From an uncultured Eubacterium sp. (GTDB lineage: Bacteria > Bacillota > Clostridia > Lachnospirales > Lachnospiraceae), in the NCBI RefSeq assembly GCF_937958975.1, contig NZ_CALGRE010000022.1:1-64000 (forward strand): a stretch of DNA of 64,000 nucleotides, in the 5' to 3' direction. Positions 7,901-17,223 of the stretch are shown here, piece by piece. The position numbers were made by a program, and so were the translations under genes. Position 1 is the stretch's first letter; each line of letters starts with the position of its first letter. The notes beneath the pieces are model-generated. The model did not search any database. It had not been told where the DNA came from and worked only from the letters and a program-made list of their open reading frames with translations.

Positions 7901-10072
7901 ATGGATATATTAGAAGATTTAAACGAGGAACAACGAGATGCTGTGACATCTACAGAGGGGTTTGTACGAGTGATTGCGGGAGCAGGTTCAGGAAAGACTC
8001 GTGCGTTGTCCCATAGATTTGCATATCTTGTAAATAATCTTGGAATATTGCCGGGAAATATTTTGTGTGTAACTTTTACAAATAAATCGGCAAACGAAAT
8101 GAGACAGCGTATTCATAATCTGACAGGTGATAATGATACAGGATATATCAATACATTTCATGGATTTTGTGTCTCTATTTTGCAGGAGGACAGTTATGCC
8201 GTCTCATATCCAAAAAGTTTTTTGGTACTTGACAATTCTGACATTGATGCGATGCTAAAGATTATTTATGAGGAACGTGGACTTACATTGCGGGATATGA
8301 CTTTTTCTAAGGCAAGGGACATGATAGAAATAAAAAAGTTATGGAAAGAACCTTTGTATTATCTGGATTTGATACATATGTCTATCAATACTCTCAAGGA
8401 AAAGTATGAGAGTGCAGTTGATATCCATGATATTATTTTTTATGGTTACCTATATCAGGAAAAGAAATGTTTTGGGCTGGATTATAATGATTTAATTAAG
8501 TTTTCGCTATATATTTTTGAAGAAAATGAAGACATAAAGTTAAAATGGCAGCAAAGACTGGAATATATTATGATTGACGAGTTTCAGGATATTGACCGGC
8601 TTCAATATCAGTTAATGTCGGTGCTTTGTTCATATCATAAAAATTTATTTGTAGTCGGGGACCCTGACCAGACAATTTATACATGGCGGGGAGCGAATGT
8701 AAAATATCTATTGGAGTTTGATAAACACTTTGCCAATACAAAGACAATTATGATGATGAAAAACTATCGTTCTACTCCTCAGATTTTGAATGTTGCCAAT
8801 TCACTGATATCAAACAATAGGCAGAGAATGGTAAAGGATTTAATTCCTATATTAGATAATGGGAATACGGTGGTATGTCATCATGGGAAAAATTCGTTAT
8901 CTGAGGCAGTGTGGATTGCAGAAAAAGTCAAAGAAATGCATGATAAAGGTATCCGTTATAAAGATATCACTGTATTATATAGAGCGCATTATGTTACAAG
9001 GACAGTTGAGGAAGCTTTTTTAAAGGCAGAAATTCCTTATAATATTTATAGCGGAGTACAGTTTTTTTCCAGAATGGAAATTAAGGATGCATTATCTTAT
9101 CTGAGAATGATTGTGTTTCAGGATGACTTGTCATTTCTTCGTATCTGTAACCTGCCGAAAAGAAATATTGGGAAACGAAGAGTGGCATTTCTAAAGGAAT
9201 ATTCAGAAAAAAATTCCTGCTCTTTATATGAGGCGCTTTGCCAAACCGTAGAAGAGGATATGTTTCGTGGAACAGGGGCCAAAAAATTTATTAATCTCAT
9301 AGAGAGATTTGCACATGGGTATGAAGAAAGGCCAATTTCGGAAGTGTTATCAATGATATTAAATGATAGCGAGTATGAGAAAATGTTAAGGACAGAAGGT
9401 AGTCAGGAACGTCTGGATAATCTGGCAGAATTAAAACAGTCGGTATACGAATATGAAATTACATGTGGAGAGGAATGTACTTTAGAACACTATTTGAATC
9501 ATATTGCACTTTTTACAAACTCAGATGTGAAAGACGAAAATGATAAAGTGAAATTGATGACGGTACATACGGCAAAGGGATTGGAATTTCCGTATGTATT
9601 TTTATTTGGTATGAATGAGGGGATATTTCCGTCCAGAAAGACAAGCACGTTAGAAGGAATGGAAGAAGAGCGGAGATTGGCGTTTGTTGCTATTACAAGG
9701 GCAGAAAAAAGATTATATATTTCTGAAGCAGAGGGAAGAAATTTTGATGGAACACCGAGATATCCGTCGAGATTTATTTTAGATATAGCCCCCAATTTGT
9801 TAGAATATACTGAAAAGCCAGATGAAGGTCTTTTGAAAGAGGCTGGAAATTACATACAACTCAGAAAGAAATTTTTGATGATGGATGAACAGAAGAATAT
9901 AATTCAAGTAGGAACAAGAGTGATTCATAGAGTTTTTGGTGAAGGTGTCGTGCAGGAAATAGATAATGATAATTCGGCTTATTTGATACAATTCCTAGGG
10001 ATGGATACGGCAAGAAAAATTTCATTCCGGGTAAAGTTAGAAGTGAAAGGAACAGGAAAAACAAATGTCTAA
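7901..10072 (+). CDS. ATP-dependent DNA helicase, UvrD/PcrA type
   Basis: Superfamily 1A 3'-5' helicase of 723 residues. Walker A is GAGSGKT near residue 28, with TFTNKSANEM motif Ia, DEFQDID motif II, GDPDQTIYTWRGA motif III, MTVHTAKGLEFPYVFL motif V and EERRLAFVAITRAEKRLY motif VI. The C-terminus (GTRVIHRVFGEGVVQEI) is the Tudor-like module that in PcrA contacts RNA polymerase. Expected roles are replication-fork repair and nucleotide-excision repair. A second PcrA paralogue elsewhere is possible, so no gene symbol is given. It overlaps the next gene by 8 bases. Confidence 0.93.
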   Translation: MDILEDLNEEQRDAVTSTEGFVRVIAGAGSGKTRALSHRFAYLVNNLGILPGNILCVTFTNKSANEMRQRIHNLTGDNDTGYINTFHGFCVSILQEDSYAVSYPKSFLVLDNSDIDAMLKIIYEERGLTLRDMTFSKARDMIEIKKLWKEPLYYLDLIHMSINTLKEKYESAVDIHDIIFYGYLYQEKKCFGLDYNDLIKFSLYIFEENEDIKLKWQQRLEYIMIDEFQDIDRLQYQLMSVLCSYHKNLFVVGDPDQTIYTWRGANVKYLLEFDKHFANTKTIMMMKNYRSTPQILNVANSLISNNRQRMVKDLIPILDNGNTVVCHHGKNSLSEAVWIAEKVKEMHDKGIRYKDITVLYRAHYVTRTVEEAFLKAEIPYNIYSGVQFFSRMEIKDALSYLRMIVFQDDLSFLRICNLPKRNIGKRRVAFLKEYSEKNSCSLYEALCQTVEEDMFRGTGAKKFINLIERFAHGYEERPISEVLSMILNDSEYEKMLRTEGSQERLDNLAELKQSVYEYEITCGEECTLEHYLNHIALFTNSDVKDENDKVKLMTVHTAKGLEFPYVFLFGMNEGIFPSRKTSTLEGMEEERRLAFVAITRAEKRLYISEAEGRNFDGTPRYPSRFILDIAPNLLEYTEKPDEGLLKEAGNYIQLRKKFLMMDEQKNIIQVGTRVIHRVFGEGVVQEIDNDNSAYLIQFLGMDTARKISFRVKLEVKGTGKTNV

Positions 10073-10892
10073 TATTATTCAAATCACTGACTTTTTCGCA
10101 CCGGAACTGGATATTTATGCAAGATTTACAGAGGCTCAGTTATTAAATCGCCATGAACCTCAAAAGGGGATATTTATTGCAGAAAGTCCTAAGGTCATTG
10201 AACGTGCGTTAGATTCCGGATGTATTCCGATTTCTTTATTATTAGAACAGAAACATGTGGAAAGCCAGGCAAAGAACATTATTGAACGTTGTGGTAATAT
10301 TCCAGTCTATACAGCAGAGTTTGATGTATTGACACAGCTTACGGGATTTCAATTGACCCGTGGTATGCTGTGTGCAATGTATCGTCCAAAACTGCAGAAG
10401 GTTGAGGATGTGTGCAGAACTGCAAAACGTATTGCCGTACTGGAAAATATTATGAATCCTACCAATATAGGGGCAATTTTCCGTTCCGCCGCTGCACTTA
10501 ATATTGATGCAGTATTATTGACATCCGCTTGTAGTAATCCTTTATATCGTCGTGCCATAAGAGTGAGTATGGGAACAGTATTTCAGATACCATGGACATA
10601 TTTGGAGGGGGCAAAATCAATGCAGACAGATATAGAACTATTACACCATTTAGGATTTAAAACAGCGGCAATGGCACTGAGTAGTGAGGCTGTGAGTATA
10701 GATGATTCCCGGTTAATGAATGAAGAAAAACTCGCAATAATTTTAGGGACAGAAGGAGAAGGATTGACAGAGCAGACAATTAGGGATAGTGATTACACCG
10801 TTTGTATTCCAATGTCTCACGGTGTGGATTCACTCAATGTTGCAGCTGCCAGCGCAGTAGCTTTTTGGCAGCTCTCGAGAAATATCTCATAG
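10065..10892 (+). CDS. TrmH/SpoU family RNA methyltransferase
   Basis: 2'-O-ribose RNA methylase with an N-terminal substrate-binding half and a SPOUT knot: ENIMNPTNIGAIFRSAAAL, ILGTEGEGLTEQ and IPMSHGVDSLNVAAASAVAFW. 275 residues. It is distinct from the RlmB-type paralogue at 6264, lacking its leader segment. The start overlaps the helicase stop, so translation is probably coupled. RNA target unknown. Confidence 0.88.
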   Translation: MSNIIQITDFFAPELDIYARFTEAQLLNRHEPQKGIFIAESPKVIERALDSGCIPISLLLEQKHVESQAKNIIERCGNIPVYTAEFDVLTQLTGFQLTRGMLCAMYRPKLQKVEDVCRTAKRIAVLENIMNPTNIGAIFRSAAALNIDAVLLTSACSNPLYRRAIRVSMGTVFQIPWTYLEGAKSMQTDIELLHHLGFKTAAMALSSEAVSIDDSRLMNEEKLAIILGTEGEGLTEQTIRDSDYTVCIPMSHGVDSLNVAAASAVAFWQLSRNIS

Positions 10893-10927
10893 AAAAATTC
10901 TTTATTAAAAGAATAAAATTTAATATA

Positions 10928-10956
10928 TTGTAAAATTCAATGTAATATGATATTAT
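10928..10956 (+). promoter_or_regulatory. promoter of tRNA-Thr
   Basis: TTGTAA (10928-10933), 17-bp spacer, TATTAT (10951-10956), about 19 bases before the mature tRNA. Confidence 0.65.
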
Positions 10957-10974
10957 TTTTAAGTCGCAAGACAG

Positions 10975-11047
10975 GCTGCCATGGCTCAGGAGGTAGAGCG
11001 TCGCCTTGGTAAGGCGGAGGCCACGGGTTCAAATCCCGTTGGCAGCT
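10975..11047 (+). tRNA. tRNA-Thr (anticodon GGT)
   Basis: A full cloverleaf can be folded. Acceptor GCTGCCA pairs with TGGCAGC. The D arm is GGCTCAGGAGGTAGAGC. The anticodon stem TCGCC/GGCGG closes the loop TTGGTAA with anticodon GGT. The T arm is ACGGG-TTCAAAT-CCCGT. The discriminator base is T and CCA is not encoded. It reads threonine codons ACC/ACU. Confidence 0.97.
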
Positions 11048-11069
11048 TTCGTATAGGCATGAGCAATGC

Positions 11070-11134
11070 ATGAATAAAAACACATAGACTCGTTGAAAGC
11101 TTGCTTTCAAAAGAGTCTATGTGTTTTTATTCAT
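11070..11134. repeat. long perfect inverted repeat after tRNA-Thr
   Basis: A 22-bp perfect inverted repeat (11070-11091 with 11113-11134) encloses a second perfect 8-bp one (TTGAAAGC 11093-11100 with GCTTTCAA 11103-11110), so the RNA would form a hairpin of about 30 bp. It may end tRNA transcription, although the T run lies inside the 3' arm. Just before it, 11058-11070 is the reverse complement of a 13-base piece of the adjacent tandem repeats. Confidence 0.85.
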
Positions 11135-11139
11135 ATCTG

Positions 11140-11449
11140 GCGAAGCCAGCGACGAAAAAGACGAAAGTCTTTGAGTTGCATTGCTCATGTAAAAAAGAAA
11201 GAGAAGCGAAGCCAGCGACGAAAAAGACTGAAAGTCTTTGAGTTGCATTGCTCATGCAAAAAAGAAAGAGAAGCGAAGCCAGCGACGAAAAAGACGAAAG
11301 TCTTTGAGTTGCATTGCTCATGCAAAAAAGAAAGAGAAGCGAAGCCAGCGACGAAAAAGACTGAAAGTCTTTGAGTTGCATTGCTTATGCAAAAAAGAAA
11401 GAGAAGCGAAGCCAGCGACGAAAAAGACTGAAAGTCTTTGAGTTGCATT
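11140..11449. repeat. tandem array, five copies of a 66/67-bp unit
   Basis: Units start at 11140, 11206, 11273, 11339 and 11406 (the last partial), each with GCGAAGCCAGCGACG. They differ mainly by one base (GACGAAAG or GACTGAAAG), giving lengths 66, 67, 66, 67. Each unit can form a small hairpin, AAAGAC...GTCTTT; in the 66-bp version the loop is GAAA. Most units also have TTGCAT-TGCTC-ATGCAA. There are no unique spacers, so this is not CRISPR. Open frames across it are unlikely to be genes because a 133-bp pair shifts frame. Confidence 0.9.
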
Positions 11450-11483
11450 TATATTGATTCCTTAAATATTTTTAGTGTAAATA

Positions 11484-11512
11484 TTGCAACACAAAATTAT
11501 ATGTGCTATTAT
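11484..11512 (+). promoter_or_regulatory. promoter of ilvN
   Basis: TTGCAA (11484-11489), 17-bp spacer, TATTAT (11507-11512) preceded by TGC (extended -10). The leader to ATG 11550 is only about 30 bases, so no T-box or long attenuator fits. Confidence 0.75.
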
Positions 11513-11549
11513 ATTATGAGCATTAAATCTGAGAAAAGAGGATGTACAT

Positions 11550-12032
11550 ATGAATAAAAAGGTATTATCAGTTTTAGTAGACAATACATCAGGTGTATTG
11601 AACAGAATAGCAGGATTATTCAGCAGAAGAGGTTACAATATCGATAGCTTAACCGTCGGTGAGACAGAAAATCCGAAATATTCCAGAATGACCATTGTCG
11701 TTACCGGAGATGATGCTATTTTGGAACAGATTATTAAGCAGATTACAAAGCTAGAGGATGTCAGAAGAGTTGATGTTCTCGAATCAAATAATTCAGTTAC
11801 AAGAGAGCTGATTCTTGTAAAAATTAAAACAGATGCTGCACAGAGGCAGCAGGTTATGGCTATGACAGAAATTTTTAGAGCAAATATTGTAGATGTTGCT
11901 AAGGATAGTGTAATGATTGAAATTACAGGAAGCCAGTCAAAACTTTCAGCATTTTTAAGTCTTTTGGAAGATTACGAAATATTAGAATTGGTTAGAACCG
12001 GTATTACAGGTCTTTCAAGAGGAAAAAAATAA
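11550..12032 (+). CDS. ilvN: acetolactate synthase small (regulatory) subunit
   Basis: Regulatory subunit that activates the catalytic subunit IlvB and gives valine feedback in branched-chain amino acid synthesis. An N-terminal ACT domain (LSVLVDNTSGVLNRIAGLFSRRGYNIDSL) binds effector; the C-terminal half (LVKIKTDAAQRQQV ... RTGITGLSRG) is the second small-subunit domain. 160 residues, full length. No ilvB is adjacent; it pairs with ilvC downstream. Confidence 0.95.
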   Translation: MNKKVLSVLVDNTSGVLNRIAGLFSRRGYNIDSLTVGETENPKYSRMTIVVTGDDAILEQIIKQITKLEDVRRVDVLESNNSVTRELILVKIKTDAAQRQQVMAMTEIFRANIVDVAKDSVMIEITGSQSKLSAFLSLLEDYEILELVRTGITGLSRGKK

Positions 12033-12060
12033 GTTAGATAGCATTATATGGATAGTATGA

Positions 12061-13146
<1,086 letters not shown>

Positions 13147-13176
13147 GTAAAAACTTTTTTCAAGTGAATACTTACA

Positions 13177-13235
13177 ATAAAAGAACACATTGCGGTTTTT
13201 GTGCAAGCACAAGCCGCAATGTGTTCTTTTATGAT
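13177..13235 (+). terminator. terminator after ilvC
   Basis: A long stem (AAAAGAACACATTGCGG with CCGCAATGTGTTCTTTT) with an 18-base loop and a closing T run. Confidence 0.85.
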
Positions 13236-13272
13236 TATATCAATAAAACTATAATAACCAAAGAAAAAAGTA

Positions 13273-13301
13273 TTGTGTTTGTAACTTGAAAGACTTATAA
13301 T
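13273..13301 (+). promoter_or_regulatory. promoter of the ATP-grasp gene
   Basis: TTGTGT (13273-13278), 17-bp spacer, TATAAT (13296-13301). The predicted start lies near 13308, inside the longer possible frame, which supports ATG 13335. Confidence 0.75.
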
Positions 13302-13334
13302 GTTATGGAAATAACAAAAGGGAGGATTCTTATA

Positions 13335-14480
13335 ATGGGAATAAGAGCACAATTAGGAGATATTAAAAGAGCACTGAAATTTGAGGGCGGTTTTAAATAT
13401 AAGTATACTTATTACAGATATAGAAAGATTGCAAGAAGAAAACAAGTAGCTGATTTTAGAATAGATAGAGTAGCGGAAATGTATACTTATGATTGGTTAG
13501 ATTTTGAAGGAGCTACAAAGGAAGAGAAAAAGTGGTTTCACGAACAGGGAATTTTGTCTTACAAACTTCAGTGGTATGGAATAAATAAGGAAAATTATCA
13601 AAATTATATTTCAGACTTTGATTTTTTCGGAAAAGATAATTATATGAATACGGAATATTGTCAGTGGGCTGAAAACAAATTAAATACATATTATTTATTG
13701 AAACCTTTTAACAAATATTTGCCAAAACATTACTATTATGTAAGAAGCGGAAAAATTCTTCCTTTAGATGTAGAAGAAAAGAAAAATGGAAAAGTTGAAG
13801 ATATTGTAAAATTAGTAAATGAAAGACCAATAGCAGCAAAGGCAGTAATTGGTGGTCATGGAACAGGTTTTTATAAGTTTGAGAAAAAAGAAGGTTTTTA
13901 TTTAGTAAATAATGAGAAGAAATCATTAGATGAATTGAAAGAAATTATTAAATCATTAGATAATTATATTATTACAGATTATGTAATTCCACATAAAAAA
14001 ATTAGAGAAATATGTGGTGATGATGCATTTGCAGTAATGAGAATTATTGCTATATATGATGAAAATGATGGTCCACAGATTACAGCTGTTATTCTTAGAC
14101 TAGGCTGTAAAAATGCAGGTGTTGTTACCGATTTCAGTGGAACTATATATGTAGGCTTGACTTTGGATGAAGGAAAGTCATTTGAGCCTATATACAAAGA
14201 AAATGAATATTGTTACAGAAAAATAAAAAATCATCCGGATACAGGAGTGAACCTTGAGGGATTCCAGGTAGAAAACTGGGAAGAATTAAAAAAATTGGTA
14301 AAGGATGTGTGTGGATATGTGCCAATGACACCATATCTTTGTGTAGATATTATTCCAACTGATTATGGATTTGATATTTTGGAAATTAATAGTCATGGAC
14401 AGGTTAGAGTCATTGAACCGCATTATCCATTTTTATCAAATAAATACAATAAAAAGTTATTTAAAATTAATAGAAAATAA
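13335..14480 (+). CDS. sugar-transfer-associated ATP-grasp protein
   Basis: A 381-residue member of the ATP-grasp family often found beside surface-polysaccharide genes. ATP-grasp features are visible: KAVIGGHGTGFYKF (glycine-rich loop), DYVIPHKKIREI, and near the C-terminus YLCVDIIPTDYGFDILEINSHGQ with the metal-binding E and N. The substrate is unknown; relatives are thought to ligate amino acids or modify sugars. It stands alone here between its own promoter and terminator. GGGAGG precedes ATG 13335. Confidence 0.75.
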   Translation: MGIRAQLGDIKRALKFEGGFKYKYTYYRYRKIARRKQVADFRIDRVAEMYTYDWLDFEGATKEEKKWFHEQGILSYKLQWYGINKENYQNYISDFDFFGKDNYMNTEYCQWAENKLNTYYLLKPFNKYLPKHYYYVRSGKILPLDVEEKKNGKVEDIVKLVNERPIAAKAVIGGHGTGFYKFEKKEGFYLVNNEKKSLDELKEIIKSLDNYIITDYVIPHKKIREICGDDAFAVMRIIAIYDENDGPQITAVILRLGCKNAGVVTDFSGTIYVGLTLDEGKSFEPIYKENEYCYRKIKNHPDTGVNLEGFQVENWEELKKLVKDVCGYVPMTPYLCVDIIPTDYGFDILEINSHGQVRVIEPHYPFLSNKYNKKLFKINRK

Positions 14481-14512
14481 GGGCTCTTTGTTGAGCTTGG
14501 AAGTAATTTCTA

Positions 14513-14553
14513 TAAAAAATCGTGTGTAAATTTTTCTACACACGATTTTTTTA
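14513..14553 (+). terminator. terminator of the ATP-grasp gene
   Basis: AAAAAATCGTGTGTA (14514-14528) pairs perfectly with TACACACGATTTTTT (14537-14551). With A and T runs on both sides it could act in both directions. Confidence 0.85.
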
Positions 14554-14660
14554 TAAGTGATGAAGAAAAAGCAATTATCTGACGAAAGCGCTTTGATGAC
14601 CGCATATAGTCTAAAAGTGTAATTGATATTGATTTTGGCGAATGTGTACCATTGGTTATT

Positions 14661-14727
14661 TTTGTCGATAACTTTTGGACAATTCATTCTCACTTCGACA
14701 GACTTTTCGAGGAATTATTTTTATAAT
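14661..14727 (+). promoter_or_regulatory. Spo0A-type promoter of spoIIGA-sigE
   Basis: TTTGTCGAT at 14661-14669 matches the 0A box TTTGTCGAA at eight of nine bases. A second box, TTCGACAGA at 14694-14702, is one mismatch from the consensus on the other strand and overlaps the -35-like TCGACA (14695-14700). TATAAT is at 14722-14727, leaving an unusual 21-bp spacer. In Bacillus subtilis the spoIIG promoter likewise has a stretched spacer with 0A boxes near -35, so the layout appears conserved. Confidence 0.7.
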
Positions 14728-14747
14728 AAATTCAAAAGGGGATGATG

Positions 14748-15575
14748 ATGACACAGAATATTTATATTGATGTTTATTTTGGATTTAATTTTCTGATGGA
14801 TTTTCTTGTAATACTGATTCTGGAAATAATAGTCAAAAGCAAAAAGGCTGTTGTCAGGGGAATAATTTCGTCAATTATAGGTGCGTTGTATGCAGTGATT
14901 TTGTTAGTGTTCAATATGAAAGGGGGAATGATTTATTTTTTAACATACATAGTTATATCGGAAATTATGCTATGGATATCACTGGGAAAACAAACGATTA
15001 AGGATAATTTAAAAAATATAATTATTCTTTATGGGATTACCTTTTTCATGAATGGAATTATAAATTTACTCTATTATGGTTTTGATGGTAGCCAAAATAT
15101 TGTCAGGCGCGCAAACAGTACATATTATGGAAAAATTAATATCTTCATAGTATTGATAATAGGTGTGACTCTATGCATTGTAATTAAAAAATATTCAGAC
15201 AGTATCACCAAATACATAAAAAATCTTGGAAATATTTATAAGGTTTCTGTTGTACTCGGAAGCAAGGAAATAGAATTAAAGGCATTGAGAGATACAGGAA
15301 ACAGTCTTGTTGAACCAATGACGGGAAAACCTGTATCCATTGTTGAAAAAAGCACTGTAAATCAATTCAAAAATGAGACAATAAAATATTTGCTGATTCC
15401 TTATAATTCTGTAGGGAAAAAGCATGGTTTATTGGAGGCTTTTATCGCAGACAAAATCAGTGTAGATGGTATTGAAATTGAGAAAGCAATTATAGGAATT
15501 TATAATGGAAAATTGAGCCAGAATAATAAATACGAAATGATACTGAACCCTAATTTATTTGAAAAGGAGAAGTGA
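14748..15575 (+). CDS. spoIIGA: sigma-E processing peptidase SpoIIGA
   Basis: Membrane-bound aspartic-type protease that cleaves pro-sigma-E in the mother cell on a signal from the forespore (SpoIIR). The N-terminal ~150 residues contain about five hydrophobic segments; the cytoplasmic half has the catalytic ALRDTGNSLVEPMTGKPV (Asp near 182). 275 residues. Three ATGs lie at 14742, 14745 and 14748; AAAGGGG (14735-14741) favours the last. sigE begins immediately after the stop. Confidence 0.95.
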   Translation: MTQNIYIDVYFGFNFLMDFLVILILEIIVKSKKAVVRGIISSIIGALYAVILLVFNMKGGMIYFLTYIVISEIMLWISLGKQTIKDNLKNIIILYGITFFMNGIINLLYYGFDGSQNIVRRANSTYYGKINIFIVLIIGVTLCIVIKKYSDSITKYIKNLGNIYKVSVVLGSKEIELKALRDTGNSLVEPMTGKPVSIVEKSTVNQFKNETIKYLLIPYNSVGKKHGLLEAFIADKISVDGIEIEKAIIGIYNGKLSQNNKYEMILNPNLFEKEK

Positions 15576-16313
15576 ATGCTTTTAGAGACAATAAAAACAG
15601 CAATTAATATAAGAAATTTACCGATTTTACGAGGGATTTTAATACCGAGTGAAGGAGATTTACATTATATAGGGGGAAATGAAGTATTGCCCCCTCCTTT
15701 GGAAACGGATGAGGAGTCAGAATGTATCAGAAAACTAATTGATGAAGAGGACATGGAAGCGAGGTCTACACTGATTGAACACAATTTAAGGCTTGTGGTG
15801 TACATAGCAAAAAAGTTTGATAATACAGGAGTGGGGGTGGAAGATTTGATTTCCATCGGAACAATAGGGTTGATTAAAGGCATAAATACATTCAATCCGG
15901 ATAAGAATATTAAACTGGCGACCTATGCATCAAGATGTATAGAAAATGAAATACTTATGTATTTAAGGAAAAATAATAAGACGAAGTTAGAAGTTTCTAT
16001 CGACGAACCGTTAAATGTGGATTGGGATGGAAATGAGCTTTTATTGTCAGACATTTTAGGCACTGATGAAGATGTTATCTCAAGGGGAATTGAAAATGAA
16101 GTTGAGAAAAAATTATTATATAAGGCAATTGAAAAATTAAATCACCGGGAAAAGATTATTGTTCAGATGCGATATGGTCTCAATAATTTGGACGGAGAAG
16201 AAATGACGCAGAAGGAGGTGGCAGATACACTGGGAATTTCTCAATCATATATTTCCAGACTCGAAAAAAAGATTATCAAAAGATTAAAAAGAGAAATTTT
16301 AAAATTTGAATAA
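15576..16313 (+). CDS. sigE: sporulation sigma factor sigma-E (pro-form)
   Basis: Early mother-cell sigma factor. Region 2 ([37 protein letters not shown] and [21 protein letters not shown]) and region 4 ([30 protein letters not shown]) are intact. 245 residues. An amphipathic N-terminal pro-sequence precedes [14 protein letters not shown]. subtilis pro-sigma-E is cut between Tyr27 and Tyr28 in YYIGG, which aligns with H30-Y31 here. Translationally coupled to spoIIGA, whose product processes it. Confidence 0.97.
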   Translation: MLLETIKTAINIRNLPILRGILIPSEGDLHYIGGNEVLPPPLETDEESECIRKLIDEEDMEARSTLIEHNLRLVVYIAKKFDNTGVGVEDLISIGTIGLIKGINTFNPDKNIKLATYASRCIENEILMYLRKNNKTKLEVSIDEPLNVDWDGNELLLSDILGTDEDVISRGIENEVEKKLLYKAIEKLNHREKIIVQMRYGLNNLDGEEMTQKEVADTLGISQSYISRLEKKIIKRLKREILKFE

Positions 16314-16327
16314 CTAATTTCATATTT

Positions 16328-16357
16328 GTATAGAGAGCCATAAATTGGGCAATTATA
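16328..16357 (+). promoter_or_regulatory. candidate sigma-F/sigma-G promoter of sigG
   Basis: GTATA (16328-16332), 18-bp spacer, AATTATA (16351-16357) resembles the forespore consensus GYATA/CATnnTA. A transcript starting near 16364 would lack the 5' arm of the hairpin that covers the sigG start. Confidence 0.45.
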
Positions 16358-16401
16358 TTTATGTAAATAAATATATCTGCCGGGGGGATTTTTATGGCTC
16401 T
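16334..16401 (+). promoter_or_regulatory. RNA hairpin sequestering the sigG start codon
   Basis: AGAGCCATAAA (16334-16344) pairs perfectly over 11 bp with TTTATGGCTCT (16391-16401), which contains the ATG (16394-16396); the Shine-Dalgarno GGGGGG (16382-16387) lies in the loop. The 3' arm is followed by five T, so it could also act as a partial terminator. Only read-through RNA from sigE carries both arms. Confidence 0.7.
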
Positions 16402-17170
16402 TTTTAAAGTAGAAATATGTGGAGTGAATACAGCAAAGCTTCCGCTTTTAAGCGAGGAAAGAAAAAAAGAATTATTTCAAGAAATTAAAAAAGGAAATAT
16501 GCAGGCGAGAGAGGAGTATATCCGGGGGAATTTAAGGCTTGTTCTCAGTATTTTGCAAAGATTTTCTAACAGCAATGAAAATGTGGATGATTTATTTCAA
16601 ATTGGCTGTATTGGTCTGATTAAAGCAGTAGATAACTTTGATGATACTTTAAATGTTAAATTTTCTACCTATGCAGTTCCTATGATTTCCGGTGAATTGA
16701 AAAGATTTCTCAGAGATAATGCGGCAATCAGAGTGAGTCGTTCTATTAAAGATATTGCGTATAAAGCGATATATTGCAAAGAAAATATAATGAAAGAGAC
16801 CAATACCGAGCCGACGGTCAATGAAATTGCAGAGCATATCGGAGTAACACCGGAGGAAGTTGTGTATGCTCTGGATGCAATTCAGAGTCCTGTTTCTCTG
16901 TATGATCCGGTATATGACCAGGGAGGTGATACTCTTTACGTTATGGACCAGATTAGTGACAAAAAAAATAAAGAAGAAAAATGGGTAGAAAATATAGTTT
17001 TAAATGAGGCATTAGATGGACTTTCTAAAAGAGAAAGAAAGATTATTGATATGAGATTTTTCAATGGAAAAACACAGATGGAAATTGCGGAGGAAATTGG
17101 GATTTCTCAGGCACAGGTCAGCAGACTTGAGAAAAATGCCCTAAAAAGTATGAAAAATTATATGCGTTAA
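16394..17170 (+). CDS. sigG: sporulation sigma factor sigma-G
   Basis: Late forespore sigma factor. It begins with the sigma-G signature KVEICGVNTAKLPLL. Region 2 (NLRLVLSILQRF ... DDLFQIGCIGLIKAVDNFD), region 3 and region 4 (TQMEIAEEIGISQAQVSRLEKNALKSMK) are present. 258 residues, full length. It lies directly after sigE as in Bacillus, with a G-rich ribosome binding site and the sequestering hairpin described separately. Confidence 0.97.
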   Translation: MALFKVEICGVNTAKLPLLSEERKKELFQEIKKGNMQAREEYIRGNLRLVLSILQRFSNSNENVDDLFQIGCIGLIKAVDNFDDTLNVKFSTYAVPMISGELKRFLRDNAAIRVSRSIKDIAYKAIYCKENIMKETNTEPTVNEIAEHIGVTPEEVVYALDAIQSPVSLYDPVYDQGGDTLYVMDQISDKKNKEEKWVENIVLNEALDGLSKRERKIIDMRFFNGKTQMEIAEEIGISQAQVSRLEKNALKSMKNYMR

Positions 17171-17223
17171 AAACAAGAAACAGGTTATACCTTAAAGCAT
17201 AGTATAATAAAAAAAGGTATGCT

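Noticed and set aside
7554..7949. A 131-codon minus-strand frame
   Set aside because: It overlaps the SDR gene, the helicase promoter and the helicase start; no ribosome binding site.
11093..11441. Open frames of 67-93 codons on both strands across the tandem repeats
   Set aside because: They arise from the repeat unit, shift frame with each 67-bp unit, and have no ribosome binding sites.
11140..11449. CRISPR array
   Set aside because: Units are tandem and nearly identical throughout; there are no unique spacers and no cas genes.
11461..11549. T-box or leader-peptide attenuator before ilvN
   Set aside because: The promoter leaves only about 30 bases of leader and no terminator is present.
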